From Occultella gossypii (GTDB lineage Bacteria; Actinomycetota; Actinomycetes; Actinomycetales; Beutenbergiaceae): a DNA stretch of 64,000 bases. Positions 16,127 to 24,223 of the stretch are shown here, piece by piece. The notes under the pieces are model-generated. The model did no database searches. It saw only the letters and a program-made list of their open reading frames with translations, and was not told the DNA's origin. The translations under genes were made by a program, and so were the position numbers. The stretch spans positions 124,001 through 188,000 of the forward strand of contig NZ_JAGSHT010000013.1 in the NCBI RefSeq assembly GCF_019947135.1, in the 5' to 3' direction. Numbering within the stretch: the first letter of the stretch is position 1; each line of letters begins with the position of its first letter.

Positions 16127-16560
16127 GGAGCCTCGGTCGGGTCGGCCGGGATGATGACCTCAGTGTTCGGAGGCTCGCCCGGTCCGACGAATACCGGCGT
16201 GTGCTCCTCGGCCGGCTCGGGTGCTGGCGCCGGCTCGGGGGCAGGTGCGGGTGCGGGCTGCTGGGTCACGACGGGCTCCGGTTCCGGTTCGGGCGCAGGG
16301 ACAACGGGCGCGGGCTCGGGCTCGACGACAACCTCAACGGTCGGCTCGGGCTCGGGAGTGGGCGTCGGCTCGACGACAGCGACGGGCTCCACGGTCGGCT
16401 CAGGTTCGGCCTGCTCGATCTGAGAGAGCGACCGGGGCAGCGGCTCCGAGTTCGCGTTCGCAGTGGCAGCAGCAGTCACGCCCCCGGCCACGACGACGAA
16501 CGCCGCCACGGCACCTACGACAACTGACTTGGCACTCATCTTGCTCCTAGACTGGGACAC
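16123..16560 (-). CDS. Pro/Glu-rich exported protein (prophage moron candidate)
   Basis: 145 residues, opposite to the tail genes. A hydrophobic segment (SVVVGAVAAFVVVAGGVTAAATA) lies near residues 12-34, then almost 110 residues made of PEPEP, PAPAPEP and VEPTPTPEPE blocks, ending EVIIPADPTEAP. It looks like a signal-anchored or secreted, extended cell-envelope spacer with no globular domain. A shorter start at 16539 (MSAKSVV) is equally likely and gives a cleaner signal peptide. The orientation against the operon suggests independent expression in the lysogen. Confidence 0.6.
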   Translation of the reverse strand: MSQSRSKMSAKSVVVGAVAAFVVVAGGVTAAATANANSEPLPRSLSQIEQAEPEPTVEPVAVVEPTPTPEPEPTVEVVVEPEPAPVVPAPEPEPEPVVTQQPAPAPAPEPAPAPEPAEEHTPVFVGPGEPPNTEVIIPADPTEAP

Positions 16561-16585
16561 ATCGACTCCTTAGTAGTCGGTCACG

Positions 16586-16615
16586 CCCCCGGACTGTTCG
16601 CAGCAGTCGCGGGGG
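16586..16615. other. Hairpin in the divergent intergenic region
   Basis: CCCCCG (16586-16591) and GACTG (16592-16596) pair with CAGTC (16604-16608) and CGGGGG (16610-16615), with one bulged G and a 7-nt loop. It lies between the divergent starts at 16560 and 16675, so it would be in one of the two 5' leaders. Function unknown. Confidence 0.45.
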
Positions 16616-16674
16616 TCTCTGGTGTGTCCCGGATTCTACCGCGCTCAGCCGTCATCCGGGAAGGGAACCCCACC

Positions 16675-17610
16675 ATGGCAATATTCCGAGGCTTGTTCGT
16701 CCGCAAGGACGCCACGAGGGGCACCACGCCGAACGAGGCGAGGAAGGCGCTCGCGGGACTGTTCGACGCGTTCGGTGTCCTGGTTCCGGGTAGCGTCACG
16801 GGCACGGCCGGATGGGCGTACCTGGTGTCGTCGGTCACGGTGGCCGCCTCCCGGCAGCCGAGCGATGGCGCGGTCCTGTACGGGAACTACGGGGCGGTGA
16901 CCGTCGGCACGAACGGCGTCGGTGACACCATCCCGCCCGCGCCCGGCACCGGGTCCCGCATCGACATCATCTACGCCCTGCACCGCGACGTGGACAACGC
17001 GGACGCCGACTCCGAGGCGATCATCGCGGTTGCGTCCGGCACTGCGTCCGGCTCGCCCGTCGCGCCGTCGATCCCGACCGGCGGCGTCGAGCTGGCCCGG
17101 GCGACGGTCGCGGCGGGTGCGACGAACACCGCGCACGCCAACGTGACGATCTCCGCGGCGAACCGACCCACCGCCCGCCTGCGCGGCACCCAGCCACCCG
17201 AGGTGTTCACCGCCCCGGACGGCGGGTGGCCGAACTCCCTGGTCAAGGCGACGTCCGGCATCCTCACCCAGATCACCATCCCGTCCGCGACCTTCGCCCG
17301 CACCGTCGACGTCGACGTCGTCGTCTCGGCGTCCGTCGGAGCAGGGGAGGCGTGGGAGGTGCGGCTTACGTCGTCCCTCAGCACGACACCCATCAACTCG
17401 ACCAACCCGCCCCCGCTGGCCGGCGGCGCCAGCGCACTCGCCCCGTTCGCGTCCGGGGTGTCCGTCGGCGGATCCACCGCCGTCCACGGCACCCTCACCA
17501 TCGCCGCCGGGGTGGCCCAAGTCCTGCGCGTGTGGGCGATCGGGAGCGGCACGTTCAACCCGACTGGCACCGCGTTCACGCAGCTACGCGTCCGCGCCTA
17601 CCCGGCCTGA
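16675..17610 (+). CDS. Phage tail/fibre structural protein
   Basis: 311 residues. Start ATG 16675 is chosen because GGGAAGGGAAC precedes it; an upstream GTG at 16624 is less likely. The N-terminal MAIFRGLFVRKDATRGTTPNEARKALAGLF is followed by beta-rich sequence (RIDIIYALHRDVDN, GGVELARATVAAGATN) seen in actinophage minor tail proteins. The C-terminal third is a predicted beta-sandwich. It probably belongs to the host-contact apparatus; no enzyme motif is seen. Confidence 0.6.
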   Translation: MAIFRGLFVRKDATRGTTPNEARKALAGLFDAFGVLVPGSVTGTAGWAYLVSSVTVAASRQPSDGAVLYGNYGAVTVGTNGVGDTIPPAPGTGSRIDIIYALHRDVDNADADSEAIIAVASGTASGSPVAPSIPTGGVELARATVAAGATNTAHANVTISAANRPTARLRGTQPPEVFTAPDGGWPNSLVKATSGILTQITIPSATFARTVDVDVVVSASVGAGEAWEVRLTSSLSTTPINSTNPPPLAGGASALAPFASGVSVGGSTAVHGTLTIAAGVAQVLRVWAIGSGTFNPTGTAFTQLRVRAYPA

Positions 17611-17614
17611 TCCG

Positions 17615-18076
17615 ATGAGTGACGTCGTCATCGGCCAGATCATCCAGGCAATCGGCCTCGTCGTCGTCGCGTTCGTCGGCGGGCGGAAGCTCAACCGCAT
17701 CGGCAAGGACGCACGCACCAGCGCCACGCAGACCGAGAACGAGCACTCCGACGGCGACTATCCGAATCTCCGGGACGAACTCACCTCGGTACGCACGTCC
17801 GTCGAGAAGGCCGTCCACGAGATCGGCGGAGTCCGTTCAGAAGTCGGCGACCTCCGGGGTGAAGTCGGCGACCTCAGAGGCGAGCTCCGTGGCGTTCGTA
17901 AGGACGTCGTCGGGCTGCACCAAGAGGACGCGCAGATCCGGGACGAGCTCGCCCTGGCGGTAACCGAACGAGAGCGCCGGCTGACCAGCCTGTCCCGGTC
18001 CATCCCGGGCGTGGTCGCCGAGTTGATCGCCGACAAGTTCCAGGAATGGACGCGACCGAAGGAGGAGGGCGAATGA
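17615..18076 (+). CDS. Membrane-anchored coiled-coil protein (DUF2746-like)
   Basis: 153 residues. One transmembrane segment (about 5-22, VIGQIIQAIGLVVVAFVG), then a basic stop-transfer and a long coiled coil with heptads (VRSEVGDLRGEVGDLRGELRGVRKDVVGLHQ) near 70-105. Proteins of this build, adjacent to lysin genes, are typical of actinophage lysis cassettes and may help holin function. The stop overlaps the endolysin start by ATGA. Confidence 0.65.
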   Translation: MSDVVIGQIIQAIGLVVVAFVGGRKLNRIGKDARTSATQTENEHSDGDYPNLRDELTSVRTSVEKAVHEIGGVRSEVGDLRGEVGDLRGELRGVRKDVVGLHQEDAQIRDELALAVTERERRLTSLSRSIPGVVAELIADKFQEWTRPKEEGE

Positions 18077-18879
18077 GTAAGCCCGTGCCCAACGGCGGCC
18101 GCTACCCCGGCGCCGACTGGGACCCGATCAAGGGCCGCTCGACGCGAGTCAACCGGCCCGTCCGGATGACGGTGCACATCACCGCTGTCCGCGCGAACGA
18201 CATCTACGGCCCCGGCAAGGGCCCGTCCGGCACCTACGCCCACCTCCACAACTCCCGCGACGGCGACTTCCGCCAGCACCAGGAGCTGCACCACCGCACC
18301 TACGCCGACCTCGACGGCAACGGCAAGACGGTGTCCGTCGAGAACGAGGGCCGCGAAGGCGACAGCCTGACCGCCGACCAGGTCGACAACCTGGCCCGCC
18401 TGTTCGCGTACCTCGTCACCGAGTACGACGTCCCGAACCGGATCGCCACCTGGAAGGACACCCGCGGGCTCGCGTGGCACCGGCTCGGCGTCTCCGGGAA
18501 CTTCGGCCGCTTCTCCACCAAGGACCGGCGCACGTGGTCCGCCGCGCAGACCGGGGAGCGGTGGACCGAGGACCGCGGCAAGACGTGTCCCACGAACAGG
18601 GTCATCGACCAGATCGACGACATCTTCAACCTCGCCCAGCGCTACATCACCGGGAAGGGCGCCACGCCCGCACCGACCCCCGAACCCGCACCCAGGAAGG
18701 CACCCACCATGTACGTCACCAAGTACGGCCGCAACGCCTGGCGCCTCATCACCGGCGACTACATCATCGCCATCCCCGAGGCCGACTACAACGCGTTCGT
18801 GAAGGCCGGCGTCCCGCACGAGACGCTCACCAACGAGCTGATCAAGACGCTCGAAGCCCACCTCAAGTTCGGAGCCTGA
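18073..18879 (+). CDS. Endolysin, N-acetylmuramoyl-L-alanine amidase
   Basis: 268 residues. The N-terminal ~180 residues are an Amidase_2/PGRP domain: TVHITA with zinc ligand His35, SVENEGRE, WHRLG with His136, and KTCPTNR with Lys170 and zinc ligand Cys172. It cuts the amide bond between MurNAc and the stem peptide. A Pro-rich linker (PAPTPEPAPR) at about 193-204 joins a 60-residue C-terminal module (MYVTKYGRNAWRLITGDYII..), probably wall-binding. It has no signal peptide, so it needs the holin encoded next. Confidence 0.92.
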   Translation: MSKPVPNGGRYPGADWDPIKGRSTRVNRPVRMTVHITAVRANDIYGPGKGPSGTYAHLHNSRDGDFRQHQELHHRTYADLDGNGKTVSVENEGREGDSLTADQVDNLARLFAYLVTEYDVPNRIATWKDTRGLAWHRLGVSGNFGRFSTKDRRTWSAAQTGERWTEDRGKTCPTNRVIDQIDDIFNLAQRYITGKGATPAPTPEPAPRKAPTMYVTKYGRNAWRLITGDYIIAIPEADYNAFVKAGVPHETLTNELIKTLEAHLKFGA

Positions 18880-18881
18880 TC

Positions 18882-19070
18882 ATGCCCAGCCCCAAGGTCC
18901 GCCAGTACATCTACGGCATCCTCGTGACGCTCGCACCCCTGGCCGTGATCTACGGCTTCGTGTCCGAGCAGGAGGTTGCACTGTGGCTCGCCGTCGGTGC
19001 GGCCATTCTCGGCAACGGCCTCGCCCTCGCCAACACGCCCGGCACGCCGAAGCATCGAGCCGAAGAGTAG
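18882..19070 (+). CDS. Putative holin
   Basis: 62 residues, three bases after the endolysin. Two hydrophobic segments (about 8-27 and 32-50) separated by a short acidic turn (SEQE), then a polar C-terminus (PGTPKHRAEE). Size, topology and position fit a class II holin that opens the membrane for the endolysin. Confidence 0.75.
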   Translation: MPSPKVRQYIYGILVTLAPLAVIYGFVSEQEVALWLAVGAAILGNGLALANTPGTPKHRAEE

Positions 19071-19072
19071 CC

Positions 19073-19180
19073 ATGCACCGGCGGCGGGAGTGGCTCGACG
19101 TGGACACCGACGACGACGGCACCGTCCTGGCGGTGGCCGTCGAGCAGCTCGCCCAGTACGACGACCTCTGCTCCGACTGA
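19073..19180 (+). CDS. 35-residue acidic phage protein
   Basis: ATG 19073 is three bases after the holin stop. The product MHRRREWLDVDTDDDGT... is short and acidic with no membrane segment. Spacing suggests co-translation with the holin. Function unknown; it could be a regulator of lysis timing, but nothing in the sequence shows that. Confidence 0.45.
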   Translation: MHRRREWLDVDTDDDGTVLAVAVEQLAQYDDLCSD

Positions 19181-19206
19181 CCGAATCCCTGGAAGGGGTC
19201 TGACTG

Positions 19207-20967
19207 ATGGTGGCTGTCCATATCGACCTGCGAACCCCTGCCACTCCCGAGCCGGTCCCGGCGGTCGGGTCCGTCCTGTGGCAGCCCACGCGCCGCCGTC
19301 ACATCGACACCCCCGGCTCCGATCACGTGGTCACCCCGGCCGCTTTCGTTGCCCGGCTCGTTGACGGCACGGTGACCGTGGACGTGGACCCGACTGGCGC
19401 GGACTGGTGCTGGCAGGTGGCCGAGCGTGTCCCCTACGGCGCCATCCGCCACGTCGTCGTTCCTGATGTCGAGTCCGTGGAGTACGGCGCGCTCGTTGAC
19501 GTGGACCCGGCCACGTTCGAACCCACGGCCGAGCCCGAGGCGGCATGGTTCCTCGCGCTCGAGGGCAAGGCTGACACCCCCCCGCTGCGGCGCCAGGTCT
19601 ACGTCGACGCCACGGCAGGGTCGGATGCGCATGACGGCCGGAGTCTCGCCCAGGCGTTCGCAACCATCCAGGCCGCGGTGGACGCTCTGCCTGAGGGCGG
19701 GACGGTGCTGGTCGCCGATGGAACCTATGCGCCGTTCACGGTCACAACGTCAGGCGTCCACGTCGAGTCCATCGGCGGCCGCCGCGAGACGATCATCGCG
19801 ACCACCGACCTGGCCGAGAATGGCGTGACGTTCCTCGGAGCGTCCTCCCTCTCGACTTTGGTGCAGGTGGGGATCCGGGGCTTCACCATCGTTGGGCCGG
19901 GCAAGGCCTCAGGCGGGACCGGCGTCGGCATCCACATCAAGTGGGCCAGCGTGGATCTGACCGTCGAGGACTGCTGGGTCACCAGCTGGGGATCGCACGG
20001 CGTTGCCGCCGAGGACTCCTACTCGATGTCGTTCGTCCGCACGCTCGCAGACCAGAACGGCGGCGACGGGTTCCACGGCGCGACGAACTTCAACAACGTC
20101 ACCTTCGACCGCACGATCTCCATCCTGAACAACGGGCGCGGGTACGCGATCGTTGGCGGCACGACGGTCCTGTTCCAGAACGCCGACGCCGAGTCGAACA
20201 CGGGCGCCGGGTTCGATCTGCGCTACGTCGTCGCGGCCACTCTTCTCGGGTGCCACATGGAGAAGAACGGGCAGGACGGGTCGAGCCCCAACATCTACCT
20301 CCACTACCGCGCCGGCCTCTCCGAGAAGGCGTCGTCCACGAACGTCACGGGCTGCCTGATCCAGGGCTCGGCAGTGACGCAGCGAGGGCTCGTCATCGAC
20401 GGCGCCTCACGCACCACCATCCAGGGGAACTGGTTCGCCGGCCACGTCGTGGATCACGTGCAGACCACCACCAGTGCGGACCGCACGTGGATCGGCCCGT
20501 GCACGTACAGCGGCGCGGCGGCCGAGATCACGGACCTGAGTTTCACCACCGTGCGGATGGACTACGACTACACGGCGGGCAGCGCCCGGACCGACGTGCT
20601 GCGGTATGTCCCCCGCGCTCTGAACCCGGCCATCCTCACCCGTGGCCAGACCTGGTTCGCCACCACGGACCAGCTCAAGGTGCGCGACACCACGCGCGTG
20701 CGCACCGTGTTCTCCGGCGTCGAGGGAACGGCCACGCTCGACTTCCCGTCGATCGCCGCAGGCGGATCGGCCGACCTGACGATCATCATCGCCGGAGCGG
20801 TGGTGGGTGACCGCATCGCCTTCGGCCCGCCGGTCCTGCCCGCGGGGCTCATCCCCCAGGTCTACGTGTCCAACCCGGACACCGTGACCGTGCGCCTGAC
20901 CAACGTCACTGGCGCCGCCATCGACCCCGCCTCGTCCGGGTGGAAGGTCGCCGTCCTCAAGGCATGA
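19207..20967 (+). CDS. Tailspike with pectate-lyase-like beta-helix
   Basis: 586 residues. Residues 1-125 form an N-terminal attachment part. From 128 the pattern RQVYVDATAGSDAHDGRSLAQAFATIQAAVDALPEGGTVLVADGTY is the classic start of a right-handed parallel beta-helix, which continues with many short Asn/Gly-turn strands to about 430. The C-terminal ~130 residues are a beta-rich tip. Such proteins bind and often cut surface polysaccharide. No catalytic residues can be assigned with confidence. It has a CTGGAAGGGG site upstream and lies after the lysis genes, so it is probably expressed late. Confidence 0.82.
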   Translation: MVAVHIDLRTPATPEPVPAVGSVLWQPTRRRHIDTPGSDHVVTPAAFVARLVDGTVTVDVDPTGADWCWQVAERVPYGAIRHVVVPDVESVEYGALVDVDPATFEPTAEPEAAWFLALEGKADTPPLRRQVYVDATAGSDAHDGRSLAQAFATIQAAVDALPEGGTVLVADGTYAPFTVTTSGVHVESIGGRRETIIATTDLAENGVTFLGASSLSTLVQVGIRGFTIVGPGKASGGTGVGIHIKWASVDLTVEDCWVTSWGSHGVAAEDSYSMSFVRTLADQNGGDGFHGATNFNNVTFDRTISILNNGRGYAIVGGTTVLFQNADAESNTGAGFDLRYVVAATLLGCHMEKNGQDGSSPNIYLHYRAGLSEKASSTNVTGCLIQGSAVTQRGLVIDGASRTTIQGNWFAGHVVDHVQTTTSADRTWIGPCTYSGAAAEITDLSFTTVRMDYDYTAGSARTDVLRYVPRALNPAILTRGQTWFATTDQLKVRDTTRVRTVFSGVEGTATLDFPSIAAGGSADLTIIIAGAVVGDRIAFGPPVLPAGLIPQVYVSNPDTVTVRLTNVTGAAIDPASSGWKVAVLKA

Positions 20968-21003
20968 CGCCAACGCTCGGCATCCAGTGAGGAGGTGACC
21001 GCC

Positions 21004-21054
21004 ATGTTCCGCTTCTTCTTCGGCTTCCTCGGCTGGGGTGACGAACTCATCTGA
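21004..21054 (+). CDS. 16-residue micro-ORF at the prophage end
   Basis: The product is MFRFFFGFLGWGDELI. GAGGAGGTGA at 20989-20998 is an almost perfect anti-16S match 5 bases before the ATG, stronger than for any other gene of this prophage. The peptide is hydrophobic and aromatic with an acidic tail, so it could insert in membranes. A terminator follows directly. No family recognised. Confidence 0.5.
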   Translation: MFRFFFGFLGWGDELI

Positions 21055-21073
21055 GTCGCCGCCCGCAGCACGC

Positions 21074-21107
21074 TCGCCCCCGCTCGGCTCCGGCTGGGCG
21101 GGGGCGA
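21074..21107 (+). terminator. Terminator of the late prophage operon
   Basis: A perfect 10-bp GC stem (21074-21083 with 21098-21107) and a 14-nt loop, followed by TTCCGTCGTT. It lies 20 bases after the micro-ORF stop and is the last element of the rightward phage transcript. Confidence 0.75.
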
Positions 21108-21171
21108 TTCCGTCGTTGGCGCATGTGTGCACCTCTGTGTGAACCTAGCCTCTCACCGGCCCTACGACGAA

Positions 21172-21198
21172 GGCCCGGAACCGTTGAGATTCCGGGCC
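21172..21198 (-). terminator. Terminator of tRNA-Thr
   Basis: GGCCCGGAA (21172-21180) pairs perfectly with TTCCGGGCC (21190-21198) around a 9-nt loop. On the minus strand it lies 10 bases after the tRNA 3' end and is followed by TTCGTCGT. The phage/host junction lies near here or inside the tRNA 3' end. Confidence 0.7.
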
Positions 21199-21207
21199 AT
21201 CCATCCG

Positions 21208-21280
21208 AGCCGCCTCAGGGAATCGAACCCTGGACCTTCTCATTACGAGTGAGACGCTCTGCCGACTGAGCTAAGGCGGC
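21208..21280 (-). tRNA. tRNA-Thr (anticodon CGU)
   Basis: A complete cloverleaf on the minus strand: perfect 7-bp acceptor (GCCGCCT with AGGCGGC), D-arm TAGCTCAGTCGGCAGAGC, anticodon stem TCTCA/TGAGA with loop CTCGTAA giving CGU, and T-arm GGTTCGATTCC. CCA is not encoded. The 3' half faces the prophage, so this is the likely attB, kept intact after integration. Confidence 0.95.
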
Positions 21281-21368
21281 GGATGCCCCGCAGGTGGAGC
21301 CGCGGGGCGCGCCCACTGTACCCGCCGCCGTCGGCGTTGACCAAAACGGTGACGGTGTGATCCGGGCC

Positions 21369-22880
21369 TCAGCAGGACAGCCCGTCCTCCGGGACGGTCC
21401 CCTCGACGAGGAACGCATCCACGGCATCGTCGATGCAGCTGCCCGCCCCGTAGGCGGTGTGGCCGTCGCCGTCGTAGGACAGGAACACGCCCGAGGAGAG
21501 CTGCTCGGCCATCGACTCGGCCCACTCGTACGGGGTGGCCGGGTCGCGGGTGGTGCCGATCACGAGGATCGGCGCGGCACCCTCCGCCGTGAGCGGCTCG
21601 CGCACGGCCGTGGACTGCACCGGCATGGTGGCGCAGCCGACCTCGCCGTAGCCGTTGTACGGGCCGAACAGGCGGGAGATCTCGGTGAGTTCCTCGACCT
21701 CGGCGCGCATCGCGTCCAGGTCGATCTCGACCGGGTAGTCGAGGCAGTCGATCGCCCGGAACGCGCCCTGGTCCTCGGGGTAGTTGCCGTCTTCGTCCCG
21801 GTCGAGGGCGTAGTCGGACAGGAACCGGATCTGGGACCCGTCCCCCTCCTGCAGCGCGGTGATCGCGCTGGTGAGCGAGGCCCACGACCCCGGGTTGTAG
21901 AGCGCCACGATGATCGAGTTGAGCAGGTCCGCGTCGTTGACGGGACGGTCCGGGTCACCGCTGTCGACGGGGGTGTCCGCAAGCTGCTCGAGCAGCGCGA
22001 TGGTCTGGTCGATGCCGGCCTCCACATCACCGGTCAGCGGGCAGTCGGTGCCGGCCTGGCAGTCCTCGAGGTAGGACCGGTAGGCCAGGTCGAACCCGCC
22101 GGTCTGGCCGCGGATGATCTCGCCGTAGCTGAGCGCGGGGTCGACCGCACCGTCGAGCACCAGGCGGCCGACGTTCTCCGGGAACATATCGGCGTAGTGG
22201 GCGCCGAGGAACGTGCCGTAGGAGAAGCCGAGGTAGGTCAGCTGGCTCTCCCCCATGACCGCGCGCAGGATGTCCAGGTCCCGGGTGGCGCTGACGGTGT
22301 CCACGTGCCCGATCAGCGGACCGGTGTTCTCCGCGCAGGCCTCGCCGAAGGCGGTGTTGCCGTCGACGTAGGCCTGGAAGCCCTCATCGGTCTCGACGTC
22401 GAACTCGGTGCCGTACCACTCCTCGAGCTGCTCCGAGTCGTAGCAGCGCACCGCTGACGACTGCCCCACCCCGCGCGGGTCGAAGCCGACCACGTCGTAG
22501 TTGCGCAGGATGTCGCTGCCGAAGTAGGCAGACGCGGACTCGGCCATCTCGATGCCGGAGCCGCCTGGCCCGCCAGGGTTGACGAACAGCGAGCCGATCG
22601 GCTCCCCGACGGCCTCGAACACCTTCACCGCGATGGTGATCCGTTCGCCGCCCGGGTCCTCGTAGTCCAGGGGCATCTCGACGTCCGCGCACTGGTAGTT
22701 CGGGTCGCACTCGGACCACTGCGGCTGCTGGGAGTAGAACTCCTCGAGTCCCTCGGGCACCGCACCCCCGCCGGCGGCCGGTGGCTGCACGAGTGGCGCC
22801 GGCGCGGCGCACCCCGCGAGCAGGGCGATGCCGGCGAACACGGCAGCGACGGCGGACGAGCGGCGGGATGGGGTGCGCAC
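21369..22880 (-). CDS. TAP-like alpha/beta hydrolase lipoprotein (SlpD/E type)
   Basis: 503 residues. Signal peptide with lipobox LAGC and lipidated Cys24. The alpha/beta hydrolase fold shows the oxyanion NPGGPGGSG loop, nucleophile elbow GFSYGT, the acid in GTTRDPATPYEW and catalytic His in DGDGHTAYG, plus C-terminal SCIDDAVDAFLVEG typical of the TAP-like domain. Relatives release N-terminal tripeptides or hydrolyse esters outside the cell. It is anchored to the outer face of the membrane. It is the first host protein gene after the tRNA, monocistronic, with a possible -10 (TATAGG) just upstream. Confidence 0.88.
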   Translation of the reverse strand: MRTPSRRSSAVAAVFAGIALLAGCAAPAPLVQPPAAGGGAVPEGLEEFYSQQPQWSECDPNYQCADVEMPLDYEDPGGERITIAVKVFEAVGEPIGSLFVNPGGPGGSGIEMAESASAYFGSDILRNYDVVGFDPRGVGQSSAVRCYDSEQLEEWYGTEFDVETDEGFQAYVDGNTAFGEACAENTGPLIGHVDTVSATRDLDILRAVMGESQLTYLGFSYGTFLGAHYADMFPENVGRLVLDGAVDPALSYGEIIRGQTGGFDLAYRSYLEDCQAGTDCPLTGDVEAGIDQTIALLEQLADTPVDSGDPDRPVNDADLLNSIIVALYNPGSWASLTSAITALQEGDGSQIRFLSDYALDRDEDGNYPEDQGAFRAIDCLDYPVEIDLDAMRAEVEELTEISRLFGPYNGYGEVGCATMPVQSTAVREPLTAEGAAPILVIGTTRDPATPYEWAESMAEQLSSGVFLSYDGDGHTAYGAGSCIDDAVDAFLVEGTVPEDGLSC

Positions 22881-23086
22881 GAGGGCAGCCTATAGAAGCA
22901 AACTGACGTGTCGGCGCCGGGTCGAGGGCAGAACTGCCCGACGGCGGAGGTTCCGTGCGCGTGGACGTCGCGTTCGCGATCGGTTCAACGGTGTCGGAGT
23001 CGGTTCCGAGGGTCGGGCGGTTCATGGGGCAATTCGGTTCGGTGCGCCGGCCTGTTCAGCGTGGCGGCGGTTCCGCTCCGCGCGGT

Positions 23087-24223
23087 TCAGTTCTGTGGGC
23101 GCAGCGCGACCGTCATCGCCTCGATCGCGAGCAGCGGCGCGGCACCGGCCGCGATCCGGGTGCGCGCCACCCCGACGGACTGCATGCGTTGCAGCGACTG
23201 CTCGGGTGCGGATCCGGCCGCCATCTCCCGCACCGCGGACTCGGCGGCCCGGTTCATCAGCACCTGGTCGCTGTCGAGCTGGACCACGAGGACGTCCCGA
23301 TAGAACGAGAGCAGGTCCACCATCGCCCGGTCGAGGACGTCGATGAGCGCCCGCCGGGCCCGGCGCTTCTGCTCCTCCTCCAGCTGGCGCACCTGGGCCC
23401 GCAGCGCGGGCGGGATGGTGCCACCCTCCTCGGCCCCGAGGTTGCGCAGCAGTTCTGCCTTCTCCACCGCGTCCCGCTCGGCGGTGGCGACCTTGCTCTC
23501 CTCGGTGGCCTCGTCCACGAGGGTGCCAGCGGCCAGGATCGCGTCCCCGACGCCGCGGATCGTCGCCGGGATGGCCAGCACCTTCGCCCGGTACTCGCGG
23601 GCCTTCGGGTTCGCGGCGAGCCGACGTGCCATCCCGATGTGACTCTGCGCGGCGAGGGCGCACTCCATCGCCAGATCCGGGTCCACGCCGTCGGAGCGCA
23701 CCAGCAGGTCCGCGACGGCCTGGGCCGGCGGCACCCGCAGGTTCACCAGGCGGCACCGGGACCGGATCGTGACCAGCACGTCCTGCGGGCTCGGCGCACA
23801 CAGGATCCAGACCGTCCGCGGCGGCGGCTCCTCGATGGCCTTGAGCAGCACGTTCGAGGTCCGCTCGACCATCCGGTCCGCGTCCTCCACGATGATCACG
23901 CGCCATCGACCCTGCGACGGCGCGCGCTGCGCCAGGCCGATCAGGTTCCGCGCCTCGTCGATGCTGATGACCACCTTCTCGGTGGCGAGCACGGTGACGT
24001 CCGCGTGGGTGCCGGCGAGCGCCGTCTGGGTCTCGTGCGAGGTGCCGTCGACGTCCGCGGGGTCCTGCAACGCGGCGGCGAACGCGCGGGCGGCCACGGA
24101 TCGGCCGGAGCCGGGCGGGCCGGTGATCAGCCAGGCGTGCGTCATCGCCTCCGGGCGGCGCACGGCCTCGCTGAGCACGGCGACGGCCTCCGGCTGGCCA
24201 ACCAGGGCATCCCAGACGCTCAC
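23087..24223 (-). CDS. holB: DNA polymerase III subunit delta'
   Basis: 378 residues from GTG 24223. The delta' subunit is the rigid stator of the clamp loader. Visible features: degenerate P-loop GPPGSGRS (35-42, Lys replaced by Arg, as common in delta'), IIVEDADRM Walker B-like segment, NVLLKAIEEPP, and TIRSRCR, the sensor-1/SRC region. The C-terminal collar has helical repeats and a charged insertion (AQVRQLEEEQKRRARR) found in actinobacterial homologues. The start overlaps the tmk stop as GTGA. A longer reading upstream into tmk is an artefact. Confidence 0.93.
   Translation of the reverse strand: MSVWDALVGQPEAVAVLSEAVRRPEAMTHAWLITGPPGSGRSVAARAFAAALQDPADVDGTSHETQTALAGTHADVTVLATEKVVISIDEARNLIGLAQRAPSQGRWRVIIVEDADRMVERTSNVLLKAIEEPPPRTVWILCAPSPQDVLVTIRSRCRLVNLRVPPAQAVADLLVRSDGVDPDLAMECALAAQSHIGMARRLAANPKAREYRAKVLAIPATIRGVGDAILAAGTLVDEATEESKVATAERDAVEKAELLRNLGAEEGGTIPPALRAQVRQLEEEQKRRARRALIDVLDRAMVDLLSFYRDVLVVQLDSDQVLMNRAAESAVREMAAGSAPEQSLQRMQSVGVARTRIAAGAAPLLAIEAMTVALRPQN

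Larger units (their letters stand above)
1..21207. mobile_element. Right part of an integrated siphovirus-type prophage
   Basis: A continuous run of phage genes in canonical order: replication and recombination genes, terminase, portal, protease, capsid, connectors, tail tube, chaperones, tape measure, tail tip, endolysin, holin, tailspike. Almost all are on the plus strand and most are coupled by ATGA or GTGA overlaps. It stops at the 3' end of a tRNA-Thr gene, a classical integration site for tyrosine integrases. No structural gene is visibly broken, so the virion half looks functional. Integrase, repressor and the left attachment site lie outside the window, so inducibility cannot be judged. 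Confidence 0.93.

Noticed and set aside
20407-21132. Long minus-strand ORF at the tailspike 3' end
   Set aside because: It lies antisense to the beta-helix gene, is Arg/Gly/Asp-rich like other shadows, and has no start signal.
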